A DNA stretch of 47,920 nt, taken from Lyngbya aestuarii BL J. GTDB lineage: Bacteria > Cyanobacteriota > Cyanobacteriia > Cyanobacteriales > Microcoleaceae. The position numbers and the translations under genes were made by a program. This document shows positions 8,325 to 17,011 of this stretch, piece after piece; position 1 is the first letter of the stretch; every line of letters begins with the position of its first letter. The notes beneath the pieces are model-generated. The model saw nothing but the letters and a program-made list of their open reading frames with translations. It was not told the DNA's origin and made no database searches. The stretch lies in contig NZ_AUZM01000049.1 in the NCBI RefSeq assembly GCF_000478195.2, forward strand, positions 1 through 47,920, in the 5' to 3' direction.

Positions 8325-9971
8325 ATGTTTTGTGAACAATGCGAACAAACCGCAAGCGGACAAGGCTGCCATCAGTGGGGCGCTTGTGGCAAAAGTCCAG
8401 AAGTGAATGCTGTACAAGATTTACTCGTTTATTGCTTGCGGGGAATTGCCCCTGTTGCCTTAAAAGCGAAGGAATTGGGAATATTAACCCATGAGGTTGA
8501 TGTGTTTACCTGCGAGTCGTTGTTTTCCACAATGACTAACGTTAACTTCAATAAAAAACGCTTCGGGGAATATATTCAACACGCCATTCAATTGCGGGAA
8601 AATTTAAAAGCTGAAGTCGCAAAACATGAAGCTTCAGTTGAGTGGTCGGAGGTGAGTTGTTACGAACCAGACTACACCGAAAGTTTAGCCCAACAAGGTC
8701 AAGACATTGCCCTAAAATTTATCACCCAGTCAGAAAGCGACGTTGATATTTTTTCACTAAAACTGACGGTGCTTTATGGGGTGAAAGGGTTGGCATCCTA
8801 CAGCTTTCACGCCCAAGAATTGGGTCAGGAAGATGACCGCATTTACCAATTTTGTTACGAAGCCTTAGCCGCTTTAGACCAAAACAACCTCAGTTTAGAA
8901 GATTGGGTGAATTTGGCGTTAAAAGTCGGAGAAATCAACTATTTGGCAATGGAATTGTTGGATGCGGGTCATACTCAAACCTACGGCCATCCGACGCCAA
9001 CAGTTGTCCCGTTAAACCCGAAATTGGGTAAAGCAATATTAGTGTCGGGACACGACATTAAACAACTCGAAGCCATTCTCAAACAAACCGAAAATACCGG
9101 GATTACCGTTTACACACATGGCGAATTATTACCCGCCCACGGTTATCCGCTTTTAAAACAAAAATATCCCCATTTGTACGGGCATTATGGCACGGCTTGG
9201 CAGAATCAAACCAAAGATTTTGCTAAGTTTCCGGGGGCGATTATTGTCACGACAAACTGTTTAATGCCCACCCAAGAAACCTACGAAGATAAACTGTTTA
9301 CAATTGGGCCGGTGGGTTATCCTGAGATTAGCTATTTGCCGGATATAGAAGACAATACCCCCAACTATACTCTCGCCATTCAAAAAGCCCTGGCATTACC
9401 AGGATTTACAGAAGAAAAAGAACCCCGTCAAGTCACCGTAGGTTTTGCCCGCAATAGTGTTTTAAATGTTGCCGATCAAGTTATTTCTGCTGTAAAAGAA
9501 GGCAAAATTCGTCATTTATTCCTGGTTGGGGGTTGTGATGGCGCGAAACCGGATCGCAATTATTACACCGAATTTGTGGAAAAAGTTCCCAAAGATTGTA
9601 TTGTTTTAACGTTAGCTTGTGGTAAATTCCGCTTCTTCGATAAACAGTTGGGAGAGATTGGAAATTTGCCCCGGTTGATGGATGTTGGGCAGTGTAACGA
9701 TGCCTATTCTGCCATTCAAATTGCGTTGGGATTAGCCCAAGCATTTGAGATGGATGTGAATGAATTGCCGTTATCGATGATTCTGTCTTGGTACGAACAA
9801 AAAGCCGTTGCGGTGTTGTTAAGCCTGTTGTATTTGGGAATTAAAGATATTCGCTTAGGGCCGACAATTCCCGCTTTTCTATCGGCAAACGTGTTGAATT
9901 TGTTATCGGAAAAATACAACCTGCAACCGATAACAACACCGGATCAAGATTTAGCTGCTTGTTTAGGTTGA
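8325..9971 (+). CDS. hcp: Hybrid cluster protein (hydroxylamine/NO reductase)
   Basis: HCP carries a [4Fe-4S] cluster and a 4Fe-2S-2O hybrid cluster, and is credited with hydroxylamine reduction, NO reduction and protein S-nitrosylation under anoxia. The start is ATG 8325 after AGAGAATTAACC; a TTG at 8301 also opens the frame. The N-terminal cysteines are spaced C-x2-C-x8-C-x5-C at residues 3, 6, 15 and 21, the class I pattern, and 548 residues is full class I length. Hybrid-cluster segments are visible: LVSGHDIKQLE, TVYTHGELLPAHGYP, TTNCLMP, FLVGGCDGAKPDRNYYTEF, LTLACGKFRF and GQCNDAYSAI. It lies inside the hydrogenase operon, directly after hoxF. That suggests an electron supply from HoxEFU or shared anaerobic control (inference). 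Confidence 0.96.
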   Translation: MFCEQCEQTASGQGCHQWGACGKSPEVNAVQDLLVYCLRGIAPVALKAKELGILTHEVDVFTCESLFSTMTNVNFNKKRFGEYIQHAIQLRENLKAEVAKHEASVEWSEVSCYEPDYTESLAQQGQDIALKFITQSESDVDIFSLKLTVLYGVKGLASYSFHAQELGQEDDRIYQFCYEALAALDQNNLSLEDWVNLALKVGEINYLAMELLDAGHTQTYGHPTPTVVPLNPKLGKAILVSGHDIKQLEAILKQTENTGITVYTHGELLPAHGYPLLKQKYPHLYGHYGTAWQNQTKDFAKFPGAIIVTTNCLMPTQETYEDKLFTIGPVGYPEISYLPDIEDNTPNYTLAIQKALALPGFTEEKEPRQVTVGFARNSVLNVADQVISAVKEGKIRHLFLVGGCDGAKPDRNYYTEFVEKVPKDCIVLTLACGKFRFFDKQLGEIGNLPRLMDVGQCNDAYSAIQIALGLAQAFEMDVNELPLSMILSWYEQKAVAVLLSLLYLGIKDIRLGPTIPAFLSANVLNLLSEKYNLQPITTPDQDLAACLG

Positions 9972-10201
9972 CCCCCACCAACCTCCCCCTAAAAGGAGGA
10001 GGCTAATTACACCCTCTCGATTTAAGAATAGTCCCGCCAGGGACACCTTTTCCCCCTCCAACTAATAAATAGTCCCTTCGGGACACGATTTTCCCCCTCT
10101 CCTTGTAGGAGAGGGTTAGGGAGAGGTAGGAGAGGGCTGGGGAGGGGTCGAGAAAGAGGTCAAAAAAACACCTATCCGACTCAAAGAGGAGAACACCATT
10201 T
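9972..10201. repeat. Repeat-rich hcp-hoxU spacer with stacked hairpins
   Basis: Two imperfect copies of a unit, AATAGTCCC-n-GGGACAC followed by TTTTCCCCCTC, start at 10027 and 10068; each contains a small GTCCC/GGGAC hairpin. They run into a perfect 9-bp stem, CCCTCTCCT (10095-10103) with AGGAGAGGG (10107-10115) around a TGT loop, then a purine-rich tract to about 10150. Such sequences are common interspersed repeats in filamentous cyanobacteria. Lying inside an operon they could attenuate or process the transcript between hcp and hoxU. AGAGGAG just before hoxU is its ribosome site. Confidence 0.6.
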
Positions 10202-10918
10202 ATGTCTGTAAAAACCCTGAAAATTAATGACATTGATGTAGCCGTTGAAGAAGGTTCAACCATCTTAGAAGCCGCCAAAGAAGCCGGGGTTCATATTCCC
10301 GTTCTTTGTCATTTAGAAGGAGTTTCTGATGTGGGGGCTTGTCGGTTATGTTTAGTCGAAATCAAAGGCCTTAACAAATTACTTCCTGCTTGTGTTACCG
10401 AAGTTTCTGAAGGAATGGAAGTCACAACACATAATTCTCAACTGCAAGACTATCGTAAAATGGTCGTAGAATTGTTATTCTCAGAAGGGAATCATGTTTG
10501 TGCAGTTTGTGTGTCAAATGGCAACTGTGAACTACAAGATGTCGCCATAGAAGTTGGGATGGATCATACCCGTTTTCCCTACAATTTTCCCAAGCGAGAA
10601 GTTGATATTTCTCATACACAATTTGGCATCGATCATAACCGTTGTATTCTCTGTACTCGCTGTGTTCGAGTCTGTGATGAAATTGAAGGCGCCCACGTTT
10701 GGGATGTCGCCGGACGGGGTGCCGATGCTAAAGTGATTACCGGGTTAAATCAACCTTGGGGTCAAGTTAGCGCTTGTACTTCTTGTGGAAAATGTGTAGA
10801 TGCTTGTCCGACGGGTTCAATATTCCGAAAAGGATCTACAGTAGAAGAAATGATTCACGACCATTCTAAACTTGACTTTATCGTTACCGCACGGGAGAAA
10901 AAAGAATGGATAAGATAA
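10202..10918 (+). CDS. hoxU: Bidirectional hydrogenase diaphorase subunit HoxU
   Basis: HoxU is the Fe-S relay subunit (NuoG N-terminal homologue) that connects HoxF with the hydrogenase subunit HoxY. The 238 residues contain, in order, a plant-type [2Fe-2S] site (CHLEGVSDVGACRLC and the later LPAC), an HxxC/CELQ segment (HVCAVCVSNGNCELQD) for a [4Fe-4S] cluster, and two ferredoxin-type [4Fe-4S] motifs, CILCTRCVRVC and CTSCGKCVDACP. The start ATG follows AGAGGAGAACACC. Its 3' end overlaps hoxY by 13 bases, which indicates translational coupling. Confidence 0.95.
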   Translation: MSVKTLKINDIDVAVEEGSTILEAAKEAGVHIPVLCHLEGVSDVGACRLCLVEIKGLNKLLPACVTEVSEGMEVTTHNSQLQDYRKMVVELLFSEGNHVCAVCVSNGNCELQDVAIEVGMDHTRFPYNFPKREVDISHTQFGIDHNRCILCTRCVRVCDEIEGAHVWDVAGRGADAKVITGLNQPWGQVSACTSCGKCVDACPTGSIFRKGSTVEEMIHDHSKLDFIVTAREKKEWIR

Positions 10919-11454
10919 GATTTGCAACCATTTGGTTAGCGGGTTGTTCCGGCTGTCATATGTCTTTTTTAGACTTAGATGAATGGCTAATTGATCTCGC
11001 CGAAAAAGTTGATGTTGTCTTCAGTCCGGTGGGCAGTGACATCAAAGAATTCCCCGAAAATGTAGATGTTTGTTTGGTGGAAGGGGCGGTCGCCAATGAA
11101 GAAAATTTTGAATTGTTAAAAAAAGCTAGAGAACGATCAAAATTGCTGATTTCTTTCGGAGACTGTGCAGTAACAGCGAACGTTCCTGCTATGCGAAATA
11201 TGTTAGGGGGTTCCGAACCTGTTTTAAAACGTTGTTACTTAGAGTTAGGTGATGTCACGCCGCAAATTCCGAAAGACCCCGGTATTGTCCCGGAACTGCT
11301 TGAGCGGGTGCGCCCCATCCATGAAGTCGTGGATGTCGATTTGTTTTTACCGGGATGTCCGCCATCCGCCGATCGGATTAAAGCTGCGATCGCACCCTTA
11401 TTAGAAGGAGAAACCCCCCAAATTGAAGGGCGAGAAATGCTCAAATTTGGATAA
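10906..11454 (+). CDS. hoxY: Bidirectional hydrogenase small subunit HoxY
   Basis: HoxY carries the proximal [4Fe-4S] cluster that passes electrons between HoxU and the Ni-Fe site in HoxH. Visible ligand regions are AGCSGCHMSFLDLDEW near residues 13-28, SFGDCAVTANVPAMRN and LFLPGCPPSADRI. At 182 residues it is the short, single-cluster type expected for NAD-linked hydrogenases. The protein has no twin-arginine signal and is therefore cytoplasmic. It overlaps hoxU by 13 bases and is 17 bases before hoxH. Confidence 0.95.
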   Translation: MDKIRFATIWLAGCSGCHMSFLDLDEWLIDLAEKVDVVFSPVGSDIKEFPENVDVCLVEGAVANEENFELLKKARERSKLLISFGDCAVTANVPAMRNMLGGSEPVLKRCYLELGDVTPQIPKDPGIVPELLERVRPIHEVVDVDLFLPGCPPSADRIKAAIAPLLEGETPQIEGREMLKFG

Positions 11455-11471
11455 AAAAAGGATGATTATTT

Positions 11472-12902
11472 ATGTCTAAAACTGTTGTCATTGATCCGGT
11501 AACACGAATAGAAGGTCATGCTAAAATTTCGGTCTATTTAGATGATGCGGGCGAAGTTGAAAATGCTCGATTTCACGTTGTAGAATTTCGGGGATTTGAG
11601 AAATTTTGCGAAGGTCGCCCGATGTTTGAAATGGCGGGAATTACCGCTAGAATTTGTGGAATTTGTCCGGTGAGTCATTTATTAGCGTCTGCAAAAACAG
11701 GCGATAAAATATTAGCGGTTCAAGTTCCTCCGGCGGGTGAAAAACTGCGGCGAATGATGAATTTAGCCCAGTTAACTCAATCCCATGCGCTATCGTTTTT
11801 CCACCTCAGTAGTCCTGATTTTCTCATCGGTTGGGATAGCGATCCTGCCAAACGAAATATATTCGGATTAATTGCTTCCGATCCCGATTTAGCACGGGGA
11901 GGAATTCGCCTGCGTCAGTTTGGTCAAACGGTGATTGAAATATTAGGCGCGAAGAAAATTCATGCGGCTTGGGCGGTGCCGGGAGGGGTGAGATCGCCGT
12001 TATCCGAAGAAGGTCGAACTTGGATAAAAGAACGCCTTCGGGAGTCAAAAGATACCGCAAAAAACGCCCTTTCTCTGTTTAAAAATTTGCTGGATTCTCA
12101 CTTTACTGATGAGGTGGATGCCTTTGGAAAATTCCCCTCATTATTTATGAGTTTAGTTGCAGAAAATGGCGACTGGGAACATTACGGGGGTCATCTGCGG
12201 TTTGTTGATAGCGATGGGAATATTGTTGCCGATCGCTTGAGTGAAGATGATTACCAAGACTTCTTGGGAGAAGCGGTTGAAAGTTGGTCTTATCTCAAGT
12301 TTCCCTACTACAAACCGTTAGGATATCCGCAGGGAATGTACCGGGTTGGACCGTTAGCCCGGTTGAATGTTTGCGATCGCATTGGCACCCCAGAAGCCGA
12401 TCAAGAATTACAAGAATTTCGCGATCGTGCGGGTGGACGAATTGCGACTTCTTCTTTCTTTTATCACTATGCGAGACTAATAGAAATTCTCGCTTGTTTG
12501 GAAGAAATTGAGCGTTTAGTTGACGATCCGGATGTCGTTTCTTCACGGGTTCGGGCGAAAGCAGGGATTAACAATTTAGAAGGAATTGGCGTGAGTGAAG
12601 CCCCACGCGGAACATTGTTTCATCACTACAATGTCGATGAAGATGGCTTAATTGAAAAGGTAAATTTGATTATTGCCACCGGACAAAATAACCTCGCCAT
12701 GAATAAAACGGTCACTCAAATTGCCCAACATTATATTCATGGAAACGAGATTCCAGAGGGGCTATTAAACCGCGTAGAAGCTGGAATTCGGGCGTTTGAT
12801 CCTTGTTTAAGTTGTTCGACTCATGCTATGGGTCAAATGCCTCTACAGGTTCAACTCATTCGCCCCGATGGTAGCATTGCCAACGAGGTTTTCCGCAATT
12901 AA
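11472..12902 (+). CDS. hoxH: Bidirectional hydrogenase large subunit HoxH (Ni-Fe site)
   Basis: HoxH holds the Ni-Fe(CN)2CO centre where H2 is made or split. The two cysteine motifs that bind the metals are intact: [11 protein letters not shown] near residue 60 and DPCLSCSTH near the C-terminus. Twenty-five residues (starting [10 protein letters not shown]) follow the last histidine and should form the peptide removed by the HoxW protease after nickel insertion. Its 476 residues match group 3d hydrogenases. AAGGATG lies upstream of the ATG. A stem-loop at 12914-12951 probably ends the hoxE-H transcript. Confidence 0.97.
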   Translation: MSKTVVIDPVTRIEGHAKISVYLDDAGEVENARFHVVEFRGFEKFCEGRPMFEMAGITARICGICPVSHLLASAKTGDKILAVQVPPAGEKLRRMMNLAQLTQSHALSFFHLSSPDFLIGWDSDPAKRNIFGLIASDPDLARGGIRLRQFGQTVIEILGAKKIHAAWAVPGGVRSPLSEEGRTWIKERLRESKDTAKNALSLFKNLLDSHFTDEVDAFGKFPSLFMSLVAENGDWEHYGGHLRFVDSDGNIVADRLSEDDYQDFLGEAVESWSYLKFPYYKPLGYPQGMYRVGPLARLNVCDRIGTPEADQELQEFRDRAGGRIATSSFFYHYARLIEILACLEEIERLVDDPDVVSSRVRAKAGINNLEGIGVSEAPRGTLFHHYNVDEDGLIEKVNLIIATGQNNLAMNKTVTQIAQHYIHGNEIPEGLLNRVEAGIRAFDPCLSCSTHAMGQMPLQVQLIRPDGSIANEVFRN

Positions 12903-12913
12903 GACCTATCAAA

Positions 12914-12951
12914 AGGGAAAAGGATGATGATTGAAAGTAAACCTTTTCCCT
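12914..12951 (+). terminator. Stem-loop after hoxH
   Basis: AGGGAAAAGG (12914-12923) and CCTTTTCCCT (12942-12951) form a perfect 10-bp stem with an 18-base loop, starting 11 bases after the hoxH stop. The downstream T-run is weak (CTATTTAAA), so termination may be partial. Confidence 0.6.
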
Positions 12952-12971
12952 CTATTTAAACATTGTTATAA

Positions 12972-13307
12972 TTAAGGATAAGTTGTATTTAGTTCATCTT
13001 CTAACTTGCCTTCCCGAACATATAAAAAGAGGGGAAGTGCAAAGGAATAAGCAATTAAAAACCCAATGAGGATATAAATAAATCCGAACTTTATACTTAA
13101 ACGTTTAGATTCAAAATACATCCAAATCGAGCCAACAACAGTCGCAATAAACAAATCTAAACTAATCGATTGTGTCGCTAAGTTTCCCGAAGAAGCCGCC
13201 ACAAATTCCCCTAAACTTCCGTTAGCAAAAAATTGAAGATTGTAATACCAGGGAAAAATTAAACCCGCTATTGCCAGTATTAGGTAAATTATTTTTTTGA
13301 TATTCAT
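12972..13307 (-). CDS. DUF2834-family membrane protein, inverted in the hox cluster
   Basis: A 111-residue protein with three or four hydrophobic segments: IIYLILAIAGLIFPWYYNL, LDLFIATVVGSIWMYFE, FGFIYILIGFLIAYSFALPLFLYV. The pattern FxxxLSLDL...WMYFESKRLxIKFxxxY...SFALPLFLYxRE resembles the DUF2834 family, whose function is unknown. It is on the strand opposite to hox and lies between hoxH and hoxW. It is therefore not part of the hydrogenase transcript, and its convergent arrangement with hoxH may rely on the 12914-12951 stem-loop. A link to the hydrogenase is only positional. Confidence 0.75.
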   Translation of the reverse strand: MNIKKIIYLILAIAGLIFPWYYNLQFFANGSLGEFVAASSGNLATQSISLDLFIATVVGSIWMYFESKRLSIKFGFIYILIGFLIAYSFALPLFLYVREGKLEDELNTTYP

Positions 13308-13444
13308 ACTATTTACATGATCTTAGCTTAATATATTTTATAATAACTTAAGTCTGTTGTTGTGCTTTAGCACAATTAAATCTTAGCCTTCTCGTAGAGT
13401 TGGGAAAAAATAAGCTTTGTGATCTGATGAATTTAGACTCAAAA

Positions 13445-13882
13445 ATGACTCAAAAAACCGTCTTAGTGTTGGGATATGGTAATCCTATTCGCGGCGATGA
13501 TGGGATCGGACAAACTGTAGCAACGGAAGTCGAAAACTGGAATCTTCCCAACGTGCGATCGCAAAGTTTACATCAGTTAGTTCCCGAAGTTGCAGAAACT
13601 TTATCTCAAGTGGATGTAGCAATTTTTGTGGATGCGTCGATAACAGGAGAAACTGTAGAACTTTTAGCTGTAGAACCCTTAGAAAAAACAGAACTGAACT
13701 GGGGACATCATCTCAATCCTCAGTCTTTATTAACTTTAGCAAAAAATCTGTATAACAAAACGCCTGAAGCTTGGTTAATTTCGGTTCCGGGTGTTGATTT
13801 TGAATTGGGTGAAAATCTCTCGGAAACAGCAAAACAAGGTGTAACAATTGCGTTAGAAAAAATTAAACAGTTAATCACTTAA
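13445..13882 (+). CDS. hoxW: HoxH maturation endopeptidase
   Basis: HoxW is the nickel-sensing protease that removes the C-terminal peptide of HoxH. The family opening motif LVLGYGNPIRGDDGIG begins at residue 6 and contains the first acidic metal ligand. A second acidic ligand region (IFVDAS) and a histidine (HHLNPQSLL) complete the expected set. I chose ATG 13445 (145 residues) because the motif starts right after it; ATG 13427 and TTG 13400 are in-frame alternatives. It is separated from hoxH by the inverted DUF2834 gene and probably has its own promoter. Its stop overlaps the stop of the convergent Uma2 gene. Confidence 0.9.
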   Translation: MTQKTVLVLGYGNPIRGDDGIGQTVATEVENWNLPNVRSQSLHQLVPEVAETLSQVDVAIFVDASITGETVELLAVEPLEKTELNWGHHLNPQSLLTLAKNLYNKTPEAWLISVPGVDFELGENLSETAKQGVTIALEKIKQLIT

Positions 13883-14517
13883 ATATTGTCTTTTATCCAC
13901 AGTCTAAACTCTCGAACGGCTTGACTTCTTCCTTGAGTTAATGCTTTTTTGACAAACTGATTCATCAAGTTAATAATCGGAATACCCGGAAAATTGGGGC
14001 TAGTTTCAGACTTGACATATTCACCCGATTGCAGTAAATTAATCTCTAGACCTTGACGACTATAACGCCAAAGTTCAGGAACTCCTAACAAACGATAATT
14101 GTCAAATTGAGTTCGAGAAGTAATATCAATTTCAATAGCGAGATCGGGAGGCGGATCAACGGTTAAATCAATTCGATTTTTACCAATCACTGCTTGATGA
14201 TTTTGAATATAAAAACAGGTATCTGCTTCTATGGCTTGGGTCATTTTTTCACTTTTAAACGTGGTTGAACCCAAAGCCTCAAAATCAATATCAAGTGCAT
14301 CCAATAACATTCTAACTAATTCCCCAATGATTTCTTTGTCTTTTTCATGTTCGGGTAAAGGCACCATAATTTCTAACACTCCATCACTATAAGACAACCG
14401 AGAAGCACGGCTTTCTCCGAGTTCTTCTAAAATTTGTTCAAATTCTTGCCAAGTAATATCTTTCAGCAAAACTTGATGACCGGGTGGTACACTAATTTTT
14501 TTTACATCAATTTTCAT
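13879..14517 (-). CDS. Uma2-family (DUF820) restriction-endonuclease-fold protein
   Basis: A 212-residue member of the Uma2/DUF820 group, which is greatly expanded in cyanobacteria and has a PD-(D/E)XK-type fold. Typical segments are ITWQEFEQILEELGE, YSDGVLEIMVPLPEHE, GSTTFKSEKMTQAIEADTCFYI and the catalytic-looking strand PDLAIEIDITS, followed by YRLLGVPELWRY. The natural substrate of the family is unknown. It starts 25 bases after the retropepsin-like gene on the same strand, and its stop codon overlaps that of convergent hoxW by 3 to 4 bases. Confidence 0.85.
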   Translation of the reverse strand: MKIDVKKISVPPGHQVLLKDITWQEFEQILEELGESRASRLSYSDGVLEIMVPLPEHEKDKEIIGELVRMLLDALDIDFEALGSTTFKSEKMTQAIEADTCFYIQNHQAVIGKNRIDLTVDPPPDLAIEIDITSRTQFDNYRLLGVPELWRYSRQGLEINLLQSGEYVKSETSPNFPGIPIINLMNQFVKKALTQGRSQAVREFRLWIKDNI

Positions 14518-14542
14518 TATGGATATAACTCCTAAAAAAATA

Positions 14543-15037
14543 TTAATCTGAATCTAATTCATCGTCATTTTCGTGTTCATACAATCCTAAATCAGTCGGT
14601 TTATGACTGAGTAAATAAGACTTACCGGGATGGACTAAAAAATGTTCTCGTACCGCAGCCCGTCCCAGTAACATCCGAAACCCCATCACATCTCGATTGG
14701 TTAAAGTCAGTTCAATTGGCCATTGTTGTCCGTGAAGTTCAACTGTCGTTAAAATTGCGATTCTTTTTTCGGCGTGACCTCCAGAGTTCCGAACTTCTCG
14801 TTCATCTAAAATCTCAGCTTCTGCGGTGATTATTTTCGATGTATTTCGTTGAAAAGGGTGCATTTGAAAGCGAACCCAGTGCTTTTCATCTTTCCAAAAG
14901 GTTTCGACATGAAAAGCGTGGATGGCGGAGGAACGGGCGCCTGTATCAATTTTTGCTTTGATGGCGGTTACTCCGAGTGAGGGTAATACAATCCACTCTC
15001 GCCAACCGATGATTGATAATTGTTTTTGTTTGGACAA
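14543..15037 (-). CDS. RimB-like retropepsin-family protease (PF05618, 'ATP-dependent zinc protease')
   Basis: A 164-residue protein with the retropepsin-type motif AKIDTGARSSAIHA near residue 30, the aspartate of DTG being the likely catalytic residue. It also has IGWREWIVLPSLG at the start and the family segments RVRN-like EVRNSGGHAEKR, LTLTNRDVMGFRMLLGR and FLVHPGKSYL. Relatives are annotated as ATP-dependent zinc proteases, and one group acts with RimK-type ligases in glutamate-tail processing. No RimK homologue is next to it here. It lies upstream of the Uma2 gene on the same strand, so the pair may be co-transcribed. Confidence 0.82.
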   Translation of the reverse strand: MSKQKQLSIIGWREWIVLPSLGVTAIKAKIDTGARSSAIHAFHVETFWKDEKHWVRFQMHPFQRNTSKIITAEAEILDEREVRNSGGHAEKRIAILTTVELHGQQWPIELTLTNRDVMGFRMLLGRAAVREHFLVHPGKSYLLSHKPTDLGLYEHENDDELDSD

Positions 15038-15286
15038 TTTAAACTTGATTTAAACGTTTTCATTACGACTCTAATTTTAGATTTTATCTCAAACGGTATT
15101 TAAAGTCACTAGATTAAAACAGTTTTGAAGCAAAATACAATTCTGCTGAGAGAAAAGGAACACGTTTTTAGAAATAAGGTTTAAAATCTATCAAGGATGC
15201 CTCTACTGGGTTGATCTTCTCGTAATTTTATCAGAATGAGGAGTCATCATCGAACAAACAAGCTCTAAATTAATTGACTAAAAAAA

Positions 15287-16945
15287 ATGAAGAATATCTT
15301 TAAAAAATATCGCTGGCTGGCCTTGGGTGCTTTATCTTTTATTTTGAATTCCTTTCCGGTTGCTGCGGCGGAACGCATTTACATTGACTATGGTTCAATG
15401 GAAACTTCTGTTTCTGTGACCACTTTAGAAAGTTATGCCAAAGATAATAAAACTGAGCCTGAACTTTCTCCCTATCTTAATCTTTTAACGGTAGAACAAC
15501 AAGAACAATTTCGTCAACTGTTAAAAATGCAGTTAACATTTGATTCCCAACAGGTTCAGCAAGTTTTTAAAGCTAAAATGGGAGAACTTTTATTTGAAAC
15601 CATTGGAGAAATGATTCAGGTCAAAGAGGATGAAAATGGCGCTGTTGCTCTCCAAAATGCTGTCCTTAAAGCCGCAGCTAATCCCGAAGGTTTAACTCTC
15701 CTAAATATCATCCGTCAGTTCCCTGGAGAAATTCAGCTTGATATTCTTAAAATTCAGGAATTATTTGACAATTTCTCTAGTTTAAGACAAGAAACGCTCT
15801 CTTTAGTTAAAACTTTAGAAATAAAGACTCAAGCAGAAGCTCAACAGGAGCCAGAAACCGACTTTTCTCAGTTAGCAGATATTCGTACAACAGGTCAATA
15901 TAAAGTTTCCCGAGAAACATTTACACTACAAGATGCTCAACGGAATCGTGAATTTAATGTTAATCTTTATTTTCCAACGCAATTACAAGGAGAACCCGAA
16001 TCTATTCCTATTATTGTCATTTCACCCGGTTTAGGTGCAACATCTGAAACCTGGTTACATCTTGTTAAACATCTCGTTTCTCATGGATATTTTGTCGCTA
16101 CTGTTCATCATCCTGGAAGTAACTTTAGCCATTTACAAGCCTTTTTTGAAGGACGAGAGACTGATGTTTTTGACGTGCAAGAATTTATTAATCGTCCTTT
16201 AGATATAACCCAGGTTCTCAACGAACTCGAAGATCGAAACTTGTCTCAATTTCAGGGAAAACTGAACCTCAAAAAAGTTGGAATTGCAGGTCAATCTTTC
16301 GGTGCTTATACCGCCCTTGCTTTAGCCGGAGCAAAAATAAACTTTGAGCAACTTAAACAAGATTGTCGTTCTCCCATTGAACTCTTAAATCTTTCTCGTC
16401 TGTTACAATGTCAAGCCCTCACACTTCCTCAACAAAATTATAACTTAAAAGATGACCGAATTCAAGCCATTTTTCTAGTCGATCCAGTCAGTAGTAGTGT
16501 GTTTGGTCAAGCTAGTTTAAGTGAAGTTAATCTGCCTATTTTTTGGGGTTCTGGAAGCAATGATCGACTAACCCCTGTGATCCTCGAACAACTGCATTCT
16601 TTCACTTGGTTATCCTCGAAAAACAAATATTTTGCACTAACCAAAGGATCACAACACCTCAATCTTAATTTTTCAGCGTTGCAAAAATTGCGTTCTTTAG
16701 AAGAAGAAGCTTTACCGGAATTAGTGAGTCAAAACTTACCCGTCGTTGAATCCTATGTTAATGCTTTGAGTCTGGCATTTTTCCAAGTTTATGTCGCCAA
16801 TCAGCCTAACTACCAGCCCTATTTACGTTCCTCCTATGCAATGATGATTAGCCAAGAACCTCATACCCTAAGTTTCCTCTCCTCCTCAACTTCCCACCAA
16901 CTTACAGATATTTTGACTCAGATAATCGGGAGTACAAATAAATAA
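15287..16945 (+). CDS. Exported DUF1400 alpha/beta hydrolase
   Basis: A 552-residue protein beginning with a signal peptide (basic MKNIFKKYR, hydrophobic core, cleavage near FPVAAA-ER). A DUF1400 domain (about 30-160: ERIYIDYGSMETSVSVTTLE...) is followed by an alpha/beta hydrolase domain. The nucleophile elbow GQSFG lies near residue 337, an acid in GSNDRLTP near 425 and a histidine in SQHLNLN near 456, so a catalytic triad is plausible. DUF1400 hydrolases are largely cyanobacterial with unknown substrates; esters of lipids or polysaccharides are guesses. It is the first of four rightward genes with 45-71 base gaps and has a paralogue directly downstream. Confidence 0.88.
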   Translation: MKNIFKKYRWLALGALSFILNSFPVAAAERIYIDYGSMETSVSVTTLESYAKDNKTEPELSPYLNLLTVEQQEQFRQLLKMQLTFDSQQVQQVFKAKMGELLFETIGEMIQVKEDENGAVALQNAVLKAAANPEGLTLLNIIRQFPGEIQLDILKIQELFDNFSSLRQETLSLVKTLEIKTQAEAQQEPETDFSQLADIRTTGQYKVSRETFTLQDAQRNREFNVNLYFPTQLQGEPESIPIIVISPGLGATSETWLHLVKHLVSHGYFVATVHHPGSNFSHLQAFFEGRETDVFDVQEFINRPLDITQVLNELEDRNLSQFQGKLNLKKVGIAGQSFGAYTALALAGAKINFEQLKQDCRSPIELLNLSRLLQCQALTLPQQNYNLKDDRIQAIFLVDPVSSSVFGQASLSEVNLPIFWGSGSNDRLTPVILEQLHSFTWLSSKNKYFALTKGSQHLNLNFSALQKLRSLEEEALPELVSQNLPVVESYVNALSLAFFQVYVANQPNYQPYLRSSYAMMISQEPHTLSFLSSSTSHQLTDILTQIIGSTNK

Positions 16946-17011
16946 CCCGGAAATTATCAAAAGTGACCCGAACTATCTATACTAAATGATAACCCTTAAG
17001 TTTGATTCAAC

